Below are positions 10,961 through 21,258 of a stretch of 64,000 nt of DNA, one piece after another. This DNA is from Hyphodiscus hymeniophilus (Eukaryota; Ascomycota; Leotiomycetes; Helotiales; Hyphodiscaceae). The stretch's first letter is position 1, and each line of letters starts with the position of its first letter. Below the pieces are notes generated by a model that was not told where the DNA came from, made no database searches, and was given only the letters and a program-made list of their open reading frames with translations. The position numbers and the translations under genes were made by a program. Location: assembly GCA_016508695.1 (NCBI GenBank), contig VNKQ01000015.1, positions 372,001 through 436,000 on the forward strand, written 5' to 3'.

Positions 10961-13899
10961 AAGTAAAGCCAAACTTATTTTAATAAAGGTATAATAATTC
11001 TAAATACAAGAAAAGGATATAAAAGAAGTAATAAATTAAAAGACTCGGCGATAATAAGAAGGAAAAGAAGCCTTTAATATAAGGCACAATATTCAATTAA
11101 AACTATTATAAGTAAGAGATATTATATTAAGGTATAATTCGCAAAGAGAAGTCGATATATTATCGAATTAGAAACTAGATTTTCGGTAGCTTAGGCTATA
11201 TTAGATTAAGTAAGCTAATATCGAAAAGGGCTACTATAAATTAAAGGAATTAAGACTAGATAGAGCGATATTAAAGGGAACCTTTATAAGAATTCGATTA
11301 AAACTATTCTTTATATAGTAAAGATACTTTTATATAATAAATAATAAGGTATTAAAAGTTAAACTATTACTACTTAATAATCTAATTAGGGTTAAAGATA
11401 TTAAAGAATAAAAGGAAAGGCAATTAGAAATTCGACTATTAATATTAAATTCTAAAGAATAAAGCTAATATACTTAGTTTAGAGATAGCGATTTAGACAC
11501 AAAATAACTTGGCTAATTAAGAGCCTTTATACCCTAATACGAGATAAGAATATAATAGCCCCCGTCTAATACTATTAATATTAGACAAAGACCCCTAGTA
11601 GTTAAATGCGAACTCTTAATAATAGAGCGTTAACAAAACCCAAAAGGGAATAATAGTCTTTAAAGTCTTTTTATTAACTAATACTAGTTATTATAAGCCA
11701 AACTCTTTTTATAGCAAAAGAATAACTAAAAGCTTAACCTAGATATACTATTAAATAAATCGTAAAGCTTAGTTATATTATTTAAAATAAGGAAAATAAT
11801 TAAGAACCCTTAGAACCCTACGATTTTTTCCCACGATTTTCCTATAATCTTAAGAACAAGTATACTTATCGGATAGAATTTAATAAGACTTATATAAAAC
11901 TTCGGTATAGTATTAGCGAGTATATAAGAGCTTAACCGACTACTAACTACTAGGTTAAGTACTATAATTATAAAACGGTTTAATTCCCTAAAATAGAATA
12001 GATTTTTAACGTATTAAAAAAGTAGAATAAGGTTATTAATCTTACTTATTTACACTTTTAGTTATTAAGTAATAATTATAAAGATATACTATATTAAAAA
12101 CCTATAAGTCTCTTTAAGCTATAAAAGTCTTTAAGCTAATAGCTACAATTAAAGCTTAATAACAACTCTATATAAGAGAAAGTAGCTAGCCTTTATTAAC
12201 TATAAAAGAATCGAAGTATTCCTTAATTAAATAGCTTTTACTCCTTATAATACTATTATAGAATTAGAAAAGAAAAGAATAATAGTTTACTAGGATAAAA
12301 AGAGCTAGTAGCAAAGTAAGAATCGAATTATAAAAGTATTATATAACAAAAAGAAAGAAACATAATAGTAATTTAAAGGTATTACGGCCTTCTCTTAGCT
12401 TAAGAGTAAAAGAAACCTAAGGAAAGTTATTAGTATAATTAAAAGAAGTATTAGAAGTTAGAGAAGAACTTAAGAAGTATTATAAGTAATAATACTAAAA
12501 AACGCTTAATTAAACTTAGTACTAGGGGCTCTTAACCTTACTATAAATATACGTAGCGAGAGCTTTATTAGAGAAGATTATATAGCAAAGTATAATATTT
12601 CTCTAAAGGGAGTAAATCTTTTTAAAACTTTTAAAAGGGGCGTCTAAACGTTATAGTACGTAATAAGAGTTTAACTAAGGCCTTATAAAAATGCTAACCT
12701 TTATATATCCTCCCTTTTAACCCAAGTTATCCTAGTTATATATAGTATTATAATATTATAAAGATACTTTTTATTTGAGCAAAAGTATTAATATTTTTTA
12801 TTATTAAAATAAAAATAAGAAGGAGATTCGATAAGAAGAGAATTAAAGGAATAGTATTAGAATAAGGTATTAGCTAAGTTTTAATAAGAAAAGAAAAAGG
12901 GCTCTTAAGATAAGCTAAATTACAAGTTAAAACTATAAGCTTAAAGGGAATTTAATTATAAAGAAAGTTAGTAATAGTAAGAGAAGTTAAGAAAGGAAAA
13001 CTTCTAAGTATTAATAAAAAGAGAAAGAAAGAAATAGCTTATAAAAGGCAAACTACTATTATTATTAGCTACTAAAACTCTAAAATAAAGAAATAAAGAG
13101 AAGGGAGACTTCTAAAAGAGTATAAAATAGCTATTAAGTTTAAATAACTTAAAAGAAATAATAATAATAAAAACAAGAAGACTTTACAATTATAAGGTCG
13201 GGAACTAAAGAGTATATTAATAAGACTATAAGCTAGGAAGGGAGTAATTGCTTCTTAGAGTTAAGTAGTAAAAACTCAGATTTGTAAGAGAAGCTTAATA
13301 GCGCGCTATTAGAAAAATATATTAAAGGTAAACTATAAAAGATATTAGAATTAAGCGTAACTCAAAGCTAAAAGAGATTAAGAACTATCGATTATAAAGG
13401 AGATAAAACTCCCAAGTTATTTGCTTAAAGGTTATTATAATAACCTATTATTATATATTAAAGTAAGAATCAAAGTCGAGAGAGAAAGAGGAAAAATAAA
13501 GTTAGAGAAATCGAGTTTCGAGATATAAAGAGATATTTAGATGTCTTTTATTCTAAGAACACTAGAAGTAATAAGGAAGCATTACTAATTAGTTAGAAAA
13601 GGTATAGAGTAATAGAATAAATAGAATTAATAGAGTTAATAAAGTTATTAATAGAGTAATAAGAAAAAAAAGTATTAATTCTTAGAGTTAAAAGTATAAG
13701 AAACTTAAGAAGATATACTTAAGTAAAGGTATTTTCCTAAAGCAGATTAGTATACGCTCCCGGGTTATATAACTTACTACTAAAGAGTACAAATTATTAC
13801 TATTATAGCGAGAATATATTATACTTTCTTATTAACTAAGAGTATTATTTCTTTAACCTTATATACTAATAATTCTACTCTATTTAGAGGGGGGACGAA
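10961..13899 (+). other. Gypsy copy A long 3' internal region after integrase
   Basis: About 2.9 kb separates the integrase core from the 3' LTR, more than a normal integrase C-terminus needs. Between RIP stops there is coding-like sequence, including a stretch near 12500-12700 reading ALNLTINIRSESFIREDY and onward, and a Lys/Glu-rich tail from about 12820. It may be an extra open reading frame. I recognise no domain. The same region is present in the second copy (about 36823-39760, minus). Confidence 0.5.
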
Positions 13900-14182
13900 T
13901 ATAAAGGGGTAGTTTTAAGAGATTACGTTTTATAAAAGTTATATAATATAATACTAAGTATATTATATAGTTAGGTTTTATATTAGATATTAATATTAAC
14001 GAATAACCTTTTTATTATAACTATTACTATTATTTAAATATATATTCTTTTAAGCTTATATTAACGATTTATATTATTCGAACTAGGTTTTATAAACCTA
14101 TATCTTTAAATCTATTCGTTTCGAGTTTTTGTTATAGACGGATTCCCGCACTTTGCATGATATTAGGATTTGGCCTTCTACA
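13900..14182 (+). repeat. 3' LTR of gypsy copy A
   Basis: 283 bp. It starts TATAAAGGGG (mutated TGTAGAGGGG) and ends CTTCTACA, followed by the GTAT duplication. Preceded by the polypurine tract. Confidence 0.92.
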
Positions 14183-14186
14183 GTAT

Positions 14187-15000
14187 ATAAACCTTAGACA
14201 AATAAATATAACTATTATTATATTAAGGGTTATTATAAGAGAAATTACTAAAAGAAAAAAAAGGCACAAACTAAGTAGTTAAAAAAGAATAAGGAGGGAG
14301 AGAAACTATTTACAAAAGCTATAATTATAACTATAAACGTAGTTATTATAAAAGAATTTAAAGATAATAGTTCTTTTTTTATTACCGCGATTTGACTTAT
14401 ATAATACCTTAATTATATAAAGGAAGTAAGAATTATATATAAAGGGAAATTATAACCTAAGATTTATTACTTTAATAATATTATATATAGTAATGTAACT
14501 TAAGCTACTAAGTTCGATTAAAAGAGCTTCTAAGGTTATGTAATTATATAAAATAAGGGAGTTATCTTATAGTCTACAAATCGTTAGAAATCGATTTTAT
14601 TATTATTAATAGAAGTAGAAATTATTTTTATAAGTAAAGGAGAAAAAGAAATATTTTGGCTCTAGAAGATTATAAAAGACTTAAGTAAAGTACCTTTAAT
14701 TCTAATACTATATTATAATAATAATATAATTATTATATAGTTTAATAATATAAGTAAATATTACGCAAAAGCTAAGTATATTAACTTATAATACTACTTC
14801 TTACGAAACAATTTAGTTACTTAAGATTACTTACAAATACGTTATATACCTAGTATAAACTAACCTACTAATACTCTTACGAAACAACTATTATAAGACG
14901 TAATAAAAAGGTATTATAAGACCTTGGGAATAAATATATAAGAGATAAGAAAATAAGGGATTTTAAGTAGTTATTTTATAGTTTTATAAGTCTATAGATA
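14187..15000 (+). pseudogene. Copia zinc knuckle and RNase H remnant (RIP-mutated)
   Basis: Around 14200-14260 a CCHC-like knuckle with Cys codons turned to Tyr can be read, followed by a Lys-rich linker. From about 14540 to 14940 the frame, ignoring stops, follows the end of Ty1/copia polyproteins: a segment corresponding to WS..RQKS-ALS, the ILY.DN motif with Asp read as Tyr/Asn, a segment near 14770-14800 resembling HARAKHIDIRYHFLR, then an RYIPS..QPADTLTK-like stretch and a C-terminal ..YKTLGINI. Many TAG/TAA codons replace Trp and Gln. Nothing is translatable. Confidence 0.75.
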
Positions 15001-15238
15001 GTTTATAAAAGGTAGTTTATAGTCTTATAAGAAGGTAAGAATATAGGCCTAGGACGACTAAGTACTTTTGTACCGTAGGCTAGTACGCTACTAGTAAGTA
15101 CTAAACTCTTAAATCAAGAGATATAAGTACTATAATAATTATTATATTATTATAGGAGTTAATAAGGCTCAAATAGGAAGAATATAGTTTAATATAGTTG
15201 AAAACACTATAAATAAGGAGATTACACGTGTAGGAGAG

Positions 15239-15343
15239 TATTAAGAATACCTAAATAAGTACTTAGTAATTAACCCCTATATATTAGAGAAATTTCTTTA
15301 ATACTAAGAGTTAGTTATCGAATATATCACTCAATTCGCAATA
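15239..15343 (+). repeat. 3' LTR of the copia element
   Basis: 105 bp, same length as the 5' LTR. It starts TATTA (a TGTCA with two RIP-type changes), is preceded by a purine-rich GTAGGAGAG stretch, and is followed by the CACGT duplication. Confidence 0.85.
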
Positions 15344-15349
15344 CACGTG
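15344..15349. promoter_or_regulatory. CACGTG E-box at transposon edge
   Basis: Perfect CACGTG palindrome at the junction of the copia element and the SYG1-like gene's upstream region. In yeast the basic helix-loop-helix factor Pho4 binds CACGTG in phosphate-regulated promoters, and SPX-EXS proteins act in phosphate homeostasis, so a regulatory role is possible. This is inference only; the motif is short and occurs by chance (another is at 15224 and one at 22803). Confidence 0.2.
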
Positions 15350-15976
15350 TCACAGATTTATACAAGATTATTACTGATGATCATGTGATTGAGATCACGC
15401 CTCGAGATGTTGATTTGCATCAAGCAACAATGCCCGCTTCTTCTCGATTGCTGAGCACTTCTTTTTATCGGTGCTGTAGGCGACATGAGCTTTCATTCGA
15501 GGAGGCTATAATTCGATTCTCAAATCATTGGAGGACAGCAAACAGGAAACCATATGATTTCTCCTGTTTGCGCAATCAAATGGAAGTCCACTATCTGCAG
15601 CTTTGCATTTCGAGGAAACAAAGCTTATAAAAACGGTTTGAAGTTGCGAAATGATCTTCAATACCTGAATTATTTAAAAACGTATTTAAGTAAACGAGAG
15701 AGAGCGGAGGTCGTCCCGAATCGTCGAAGAAAGAAAAGTGTGAACGCACGGACCTTTCGCGACCTCTTGACATACGTAGTAGTCGCGCTTTCACCTCTTC
15801 CTAGTAAATTGAGTTCCACTACCACTGGTACTGCATAACGACGACGGTGATCTCGATGTATAAACAACGACAAGAGCCCAGTGTAAGATAGCTGGTCGAC
15901 CAGTTCGTGGCGGTGTTTCCCATCCTTGGCCACTCAGCTTCGAACTGTCAGCCTCGCTGCAAATCCTTGGCCCGGC
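15349..15976. other. Upstream region of the SYG1-like gene
   Basis: Ordinary composition returns right after the copia element. Small open frames overlap on both strands but none is convincing. A CACGTG site spans 15344-15349, formed by the right-hand target duplication and its next base, 628 bp before the start codon of the SPX-EXS gene. Confidence 0.5.
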
Positions 15977-18900
15977 ATGAAGTTTGCTAAGGAATTGGAC
16001 CGAGACCTTGTGCCAGGTAACACCAGTAATCTCCGCAGATAGATTGTGAGACTGTGCTGATTGATTTCCTTTCCATAGAATGGCGAGTCAAATACCTCGA
16101 CTACAAAATTGGCAAGAAAAAGGTCAAGACTGTTTCGAGAGCTGTCTCTCGTGCAAATGCAACCCCTCGAACCCCCGCCAGACCAAACCTCCGGCCCCAA
16201 AGCAACAGCATATATGGTTCGACTTCCCCCTTCATCCCTCGAACCAGACCTGCTTCAACGCTGCGAAGATTTGATGGCCCAAATGACGATTCTCCTGGGC
16301 CAGCACGCAAGGCCCCTGCGCCAGATTCTTCTGAGACTTCGTCAGAAGATCCAGCCAGGCCGCTAATGGAAATACCACCGATGCATATTCCTGTGCCAAA
16401 GCAATATCCCGAGGCTCCCGAGCCCGTTGAGACTTATGGGGAGTTTATACCTACGCCTCCCAGATATACGAGATCAACTCCCTTCGAGCTTCCCGGCCCT
16501 GCTGTATCATCTCAGACACCTGTCCACGAAGGAGGCGCACACAGCTTAGCTGCACCGGGTCAAAATGGGGGGCCAGCTTCAAGTGAACGACCTCTACCCG
16601 CTCGAAGTTCTTTCATCAGTCATCTGCAAAGTGCTTATGAAGTAGGCAACACAGTTACACCGCCACACAGGACCGCAACATTCGCTACACTACGGAACCG
16701 TCTTCCACAAAGTGGTGAAATTCGACCTTTAATGCGCCGAATGTTTTCGGTCGGAACCCCATTGAGTACTTCGGATTCGCGGCGCCTGGATGTGGACCTG
16801 GTAGCAGTTGATCAAGTTAGGTCCAAGCAGAGGGAGTTCTTTGCGTGGATGGATAAAGAGTTGGACAAAGTAGAAACGTTTTACAAATCAAAGGAAGACG
16901 AGGCCAGTGCACGACTGGAGGTACTGCGGGAACAACTTCATCGGATGCGAAATTTGAGAATAGAAGAAGTAGCCGAGGCTCAACAGGCGAAAGCCCTTCG
17001 AAAGGAGGAAGAACGCGCTATATTCGACTTTAGCGGCCGGAGGAGCATTGGGCAATCGAAGAAGGATGATCATGATTTCCGTCCCAATTCTCGGGATAAG
17101 TTGCAAGCGTGGTTCGAACCGGTAGACAGAATGATCGGGCATGCGAAAGCAAGAGCGTTGGGACCCCGCATAGGCTCGAACTCGAAAGCTTTGCAAACGA
17201 TGAACGCCTCGCCAGAAGTGCCTTCTCAAACCACACAGCGTCAACGTGCAGATGAGCATCGCGATTATGTTAGACGGCCTGATCATGGTAACGAGGTGCC
17301 TTACCGTACAGCGAAAAGAAAATTGAAGCTAGCACTTCAGGAGTTCTACAGAGGCTTGGAGTTGCTGAAGTCTTATGCATTGCTGAACCGCACAGCTTTC
17401 CGGAAGATTAATAAGAAGTACGACAAAGCTATCGATGCGCATCCACCTCTACGATATATGTCTGAGAAAGTCAATAAGGCATACTTTGTCAACAGTGATC
17501 TATCCGACAAGTACATGCATGATGTAGAGGACTTGTATGCCAGATACTTTGAACGGGGTAACCACAAGATAGCTACCGGAAAGCTTCGTAGCTCGCAAGG
17601 CAGAAAGGCAGATCAATCGGGCAATGCCTTCAAAAATGGTCTGCTTATTGGTGTAGGAGCTGTCTTTTCTGTCCAAGGAATCATTTATGGTACAGATCTG
17701 TTGCATCACCCCGATCCAACTGTGCGGATACAGACCAGCTATCTGTTGCAAATATACGGTGGATACTTCCTGGCGTTATATTTATTTGCGTGGTTCTGTC
17801 TCGACTGCAGTATCTGGACACGTACCAAGATCAACTACGCCTTTGTCTTTGAGTTTGATCCCAGACATAATCTGGATTGGAGGCAGCTTTCGGAATTTCC
17901 CTCGTTTCTCGTATTTCTATTCGGCTTATTTCTCTGGGTCAACTTTTCACGCTATGGAACACCTGCGATGTTTATATACTACCCAGTTATATTGATATTT
18001 GTCACTGCTGTCATTATCTTCTTTCCTGGGCCGTTATTCTTTCACAGGAGCCGAAGGTGGTTTGTCTATTCTCACGTGCGTTATGGTCCAGTGCTAGATC
18101 GAGTTGACCTGCTAATTGGCTTTAGTGGCGTTTGCTCCTGGCTGGATTATACCCTGTGGAGTTTCGAGATTTCTTTCTAGGAGACATGTACTGTTCTCTC
18201 ACCTATTACATGAGCGTGAGTGTCGACATGGATCCTGTCGGTGCTGTCACTGATTCACACACAGAACATCGAGCTGTTCTTTTGCTTGTATGCCCAACAC
18301 TGGAGCGATCCATCCCAATGCAACTCTACGCATTCTCGTCTCCTGGGTTTCTTCTCGACACTGCCTGGAATTTGGCGCGCTCTACAATGCATGCGTCGCT
18401 ACTACGATACCCGGAACGTCTTCCCACATCTCGTCAATTGTGGGAAATATTCTATGAATATAATGTATTACATCACATTAAGTCTATATCGGATCGACAA
18501 TAGCAAGAGCAATCTTGCTTTGTTTTCAACATTTGCATCCATTAATGCGATCTACTGCTGTAAGTTTGACAGCTCCGGGTTATTACCCAAATTAACAATA
18601 TTCAGCAATCTGGGATCTATTCATGGATTGGTCCCTCCTCCAACCTAACTCAAACAAAAAGCTCCTCCGTGATGTCCGCGGCTACCGAAACCCATATTAC
18701 TACTACATAGCGATGATACTCGATCCTATTCTTCGTTTCAACTGGATCTTTTACTCCATTTACACAGTCGATCTTCAACACAGCAGTATCGTGTCATTCC
18801 TCGTCGGTTTTTCCGAAGTTACTCGCAGAGGGATGTGGACTCTTTTCCGTGTCGAAAATGAGCACTGTTCCAACGTAGCCAGGTTCAAAGCCTCCCGTGA

Positions 18901-19321
18901 TGTCCCCCTTCCTTACGAAATCCAGACTTCATCCCAGGAGTCCCTCCACCAGTCCCATAGCGCAAGTCCCGAGCCCACAGCAACTCAGGGCTCACCCACA
19001 CTCTCTCGACATCGCTCTCGAGCCAGCGCACTCGAGGCGCAAGATGGTCTCACGGAGGGAATGCGAAAACGAGCCGGTACGAGAACTTTCACGAGCATAC
19101 TTGCGAATGCTCATACGCAGGATTTCGAGAAGAAACGCAAGCCGGGGGCGGGAGATAGTGATAACATAGCGAATTTAAAGCGAGATGGAAGTTTTGATGA
19201 TGGGGAGGGGAAGGCAGGGAGCAGTGATGATGAGGATGAGGATGAGGATGATGAGGAAGATACGCAGGAAGTATTGGATGCTGAGACGTTACTCAGGGAG
19301 AGGGGTCGGACCGCGGGGTAG
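15977..19321 (+). CDS. SYG1/XPR1-like SPX-EXS phosphate-homeostasis membrane protein
   Basis: Five exons can be joined with consistent phase: 15977-16016, 16079-18075, 18126-18215, 18265-18559, 18606-19321, giving about 1045 residues. The start MKFAKELDRDLVPEW is the classic SPX N-terminus and is only recovered by adding the 40-nt first exon. A Ser/Pro-rich low-complexity insert (residues about 40-250) and a coiled region precede the second SPX block (YRGLELLKSYALLNR and KINKKYDK, residues about 433-460). Hydrophobic helices begin near residue 530. The EXS domain lies at about 640-905 with SHWRLLLAGLYPVEFRDFFL, the CMRRYYDT segment and GYRNPYYYY. The tail is acidic (Asp/Glu run near 19230-19265). 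In yeast and animals such proteins sense inositol pyrophosphates through SPX and export phosphate through EXS. No break is seen. Confidence 0.93.
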
Positions 19322-19780
19322 GGTAGTGAGTGAGACAGGGGTGTATGTTGGAATACATCAAGCTACAATATTATGAGACGCATAGAGGACTCGCTTAGGC
19401 TGTCAGCAGAACCTTATCCAATAACTGAAAGATCCGAAGTCAAATAAATGGACCATTTACTTGTTGCTCCTGGCTTTACAAGTCCCCGACCAGGACAGAA
19501 TGCATGCTTACATAACATTGTAAGACCCGCCAAGCTTGCCAACAAACCCCCATCCTTTTGTAACCTTACCAAGAAAACACTTGATTATTTGTTCTACCAG
19601 TAAACGCTGATCTGTTCCCTTATACAATCTGCAGCTCTCAGACTAACTTGAGAGTCGACCTGTGGTGATAAAAGCAGACGCACAATCATTTGACATTACT
19701 TAGTTGATCTTCTTTACTCAAAGTGCCCTTCCAAAACGCATCAAAATCTCATTGTTCCTATAAGGCACACGGGCGGCAGC
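19322..19780. other. Intergenic between SYG1-like and methyltransferase genes
   Basis: 459 bp, no coding potential recognised. It must hold the terminator of the upstream gene and the promoter of the methyltransferase, but I see no diagnostic motif. Confidence 0.6.
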
Positions 19781-21258
19781 ATGTCAGATTCCAGTCTAGC
19801 TGTCCCCGTAGACAAGACATTCAGATTCTTTACCAAAAGCCAAGGCACAGAGTATGCAAAGATCCGACCTGGCTACCATTCAGATCTATACAAGAACATC
19901 ATTGAGCATCATACTTCCACTGGGGGCAAGCTTGATACTGTCCTCGACATTGGCTGTGGTAAATTATTGTCGCCTTCTTGACTACTCTATAACTCATACA
20001 ATGGCTTGGTATCGTCAATTTTTCACGGCCGTGAATCGACCGAAAACTAATTCCCTGCATTCTTAGGTCCAGGCAGAGCTACCTGCGAGCTTGCATCACA
20101 TTTCACCCATGCCGTTGGCCTTGATCCATCCGAGGGTATGATCAAGAATGCTCGTGATCTGGCACCCAACTCATCCACAACTGAATCCATCCGCTTCGAG
20201 ATCTCGACAGCTGAAGAACTCGGCTCTCATCTCTCTCCGCCGATCAATAATTGCAGCATCGACCTTATCACTGCAGCTACAGCAGCTCACTGTAGGTGTT
20301 GAGGGGTCTAAAATGTCATATGCCAACAAACTTCGGAAGCGGTGCTTCATGAGATATGCATATCTTGAGACAAAAACCCTGCTAATAAATAAGTCAAATG
20401 CTAATTCCCGCGTAAAATAGGGTTTGACATGTCGCGATTCTGGCCTCGAGCGGCAGAGGTCCTCAAGCCTGGTGGCACGGTCGTTGTGTGAGTGTATTCC
20501 CGACTTCAACCAAAAGTCTCCCGCATTTCCTCACGCTCAAATTTGCTTTCAAGGTTTATGTGAGCGCAGTTGTTGTCGAAGAACCACACTTCCTGCCCCG
20601 TTATGTTGACAGTACTAATTCAAATGTTTATAGTTGGTGCACTGGCGAGCCTAAAATGCATCCTTCAATGCCCAATGCTGCTGCCATTCAGGCCGCAACG
20701 GAAGAAATCAGGGAGCGCGAGCTGACGCCCTTCATCGAACTTGGCAATCGACTTGCGAGGGGGCTCTATATAGACTTATTGATGCCGTGGGCTCTATCAC
20801 TACCTGTCGCCGCTTTCGATGAAGCCACTTTCTTTCGCAAGGAGGTATGGTTTCAGGCTTTTTATTCTTCTCCCCTCCCAAGCTTCCTTCGTGTCATATC
20901 TTTCCATTATCTTGGAATCTATGAGGAGAAGAGAGACAATCCCCACACATGAAAGCAGAATCATAGAGTGCTGAAGTCCTTTCTTTAGTGGGGTCCTGAG
21001 AATAGCGAAGAATTCTTCGTAGGCGGTGCAACAACAGCAGATCTGGACACCGTAGAGAAGCTTATGTCTACTATGAGTCCCGTCCAGCGATGGCGAGAGG
21101 CCCACCCAGATGCCGTTGGTACTAATCGAGACTATGTGAAGATGCAGAGGAGCGCAATCGAGCGACTATTGCATGAGGCTGGAGTGGAGAAGGGGAAGGA
21201 GATCGTCAAAGGAAATGTAACAGGGGTTTTGCTAATGGTCAAGAAAAAGATGGAATAG
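19781..21258 (+). CDS. Class I SAM-dependent methyltransferase (TMT1/CRG1-like)
   Basis: Five exons joined in phase: 19781-19958, 20067-20291, 20421-20487, 20634-20844, 20989-21258; 316 residues. The introns are 108, 129, 146 and 144 nt, long for this window. Motif I (VLDIGCGPG, residues 54-62) is created exactly by splicing intron 1 and binds S-adenosylmethionine. GLDPSEGMI follows (motif II acidic position), then DLITAATAAHW and the FWPRAAEVLKPGGTVVV block (motif III/post-III). The N-terminus FTKSQGTEYAKIRPGY and the C-terminal half match the fungal trans-aconitate methyltransferase / CRG1-like group of type 11 methyltransferases, probably cytosolic. The substrate cannot be read from the sequence. 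No secondary-metabolite genes lie next to it. Confidence 0.9.

Larger units (their letters stand above)
3411..14182 (+). mobile_element. Ty3/gypsy LTR retrotransposon, copy A, 10.77 kb, RIP-inactivated
   Basis: Two 283-bp LTRs (3411-3693 and 13900-14182) with termini TGTAGA..TCTACA, partly RIP-mutated, flanked by a 4-bp target duplication GTAT (3407-3410 and 14183-14186). A purine tract with a run of six G lies just before the 3' LTR (about 13887-13899). Internal order on the plus strand is gag-like region, protease, reverse transcriptase, RNase H, integrase, which is the Ty3/gypsy order. The element is nested inside the copia element. A second copy of almost identical length lies at 36540-47313 on the minus strand. 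All long frames are broken by TAA/TAG. Confidence 0.92.
2396..15343 (+). mobile_element. Ty1/copia LTR element (short, deleted), split by a nested gypsy element
   Basis: Two 105-bp direct repeats (2396-2500 and 15239-15343) bound the element. They start TGTCA/TATTA and end GCAATA. The 5-bp sequence CACGT lies immediately outside both ends (2391-2395 and 15344-15348), a target-site duplication. After removal of the nested gypsy (3411-14182 plus one GTAT), only about 2.17 kb remains. The left part (2501-3410) reads as degraded gag-like sequence on the plus strand. The right part (14187-15000) shows a degraded CCHC knuckle and then the C-terminal copia RNase H. The central integrase and reverse transcriptase seem to be missing, so this is a non-autonomous derivative. 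TAA/TAG codons throughout indicate RIP. Confidence 0.85.

Noticed and set aside
16888..17286. 132-codon minus-strand frame
   Set aside because: Antisense shadow of the SPX-EXS coding exon.
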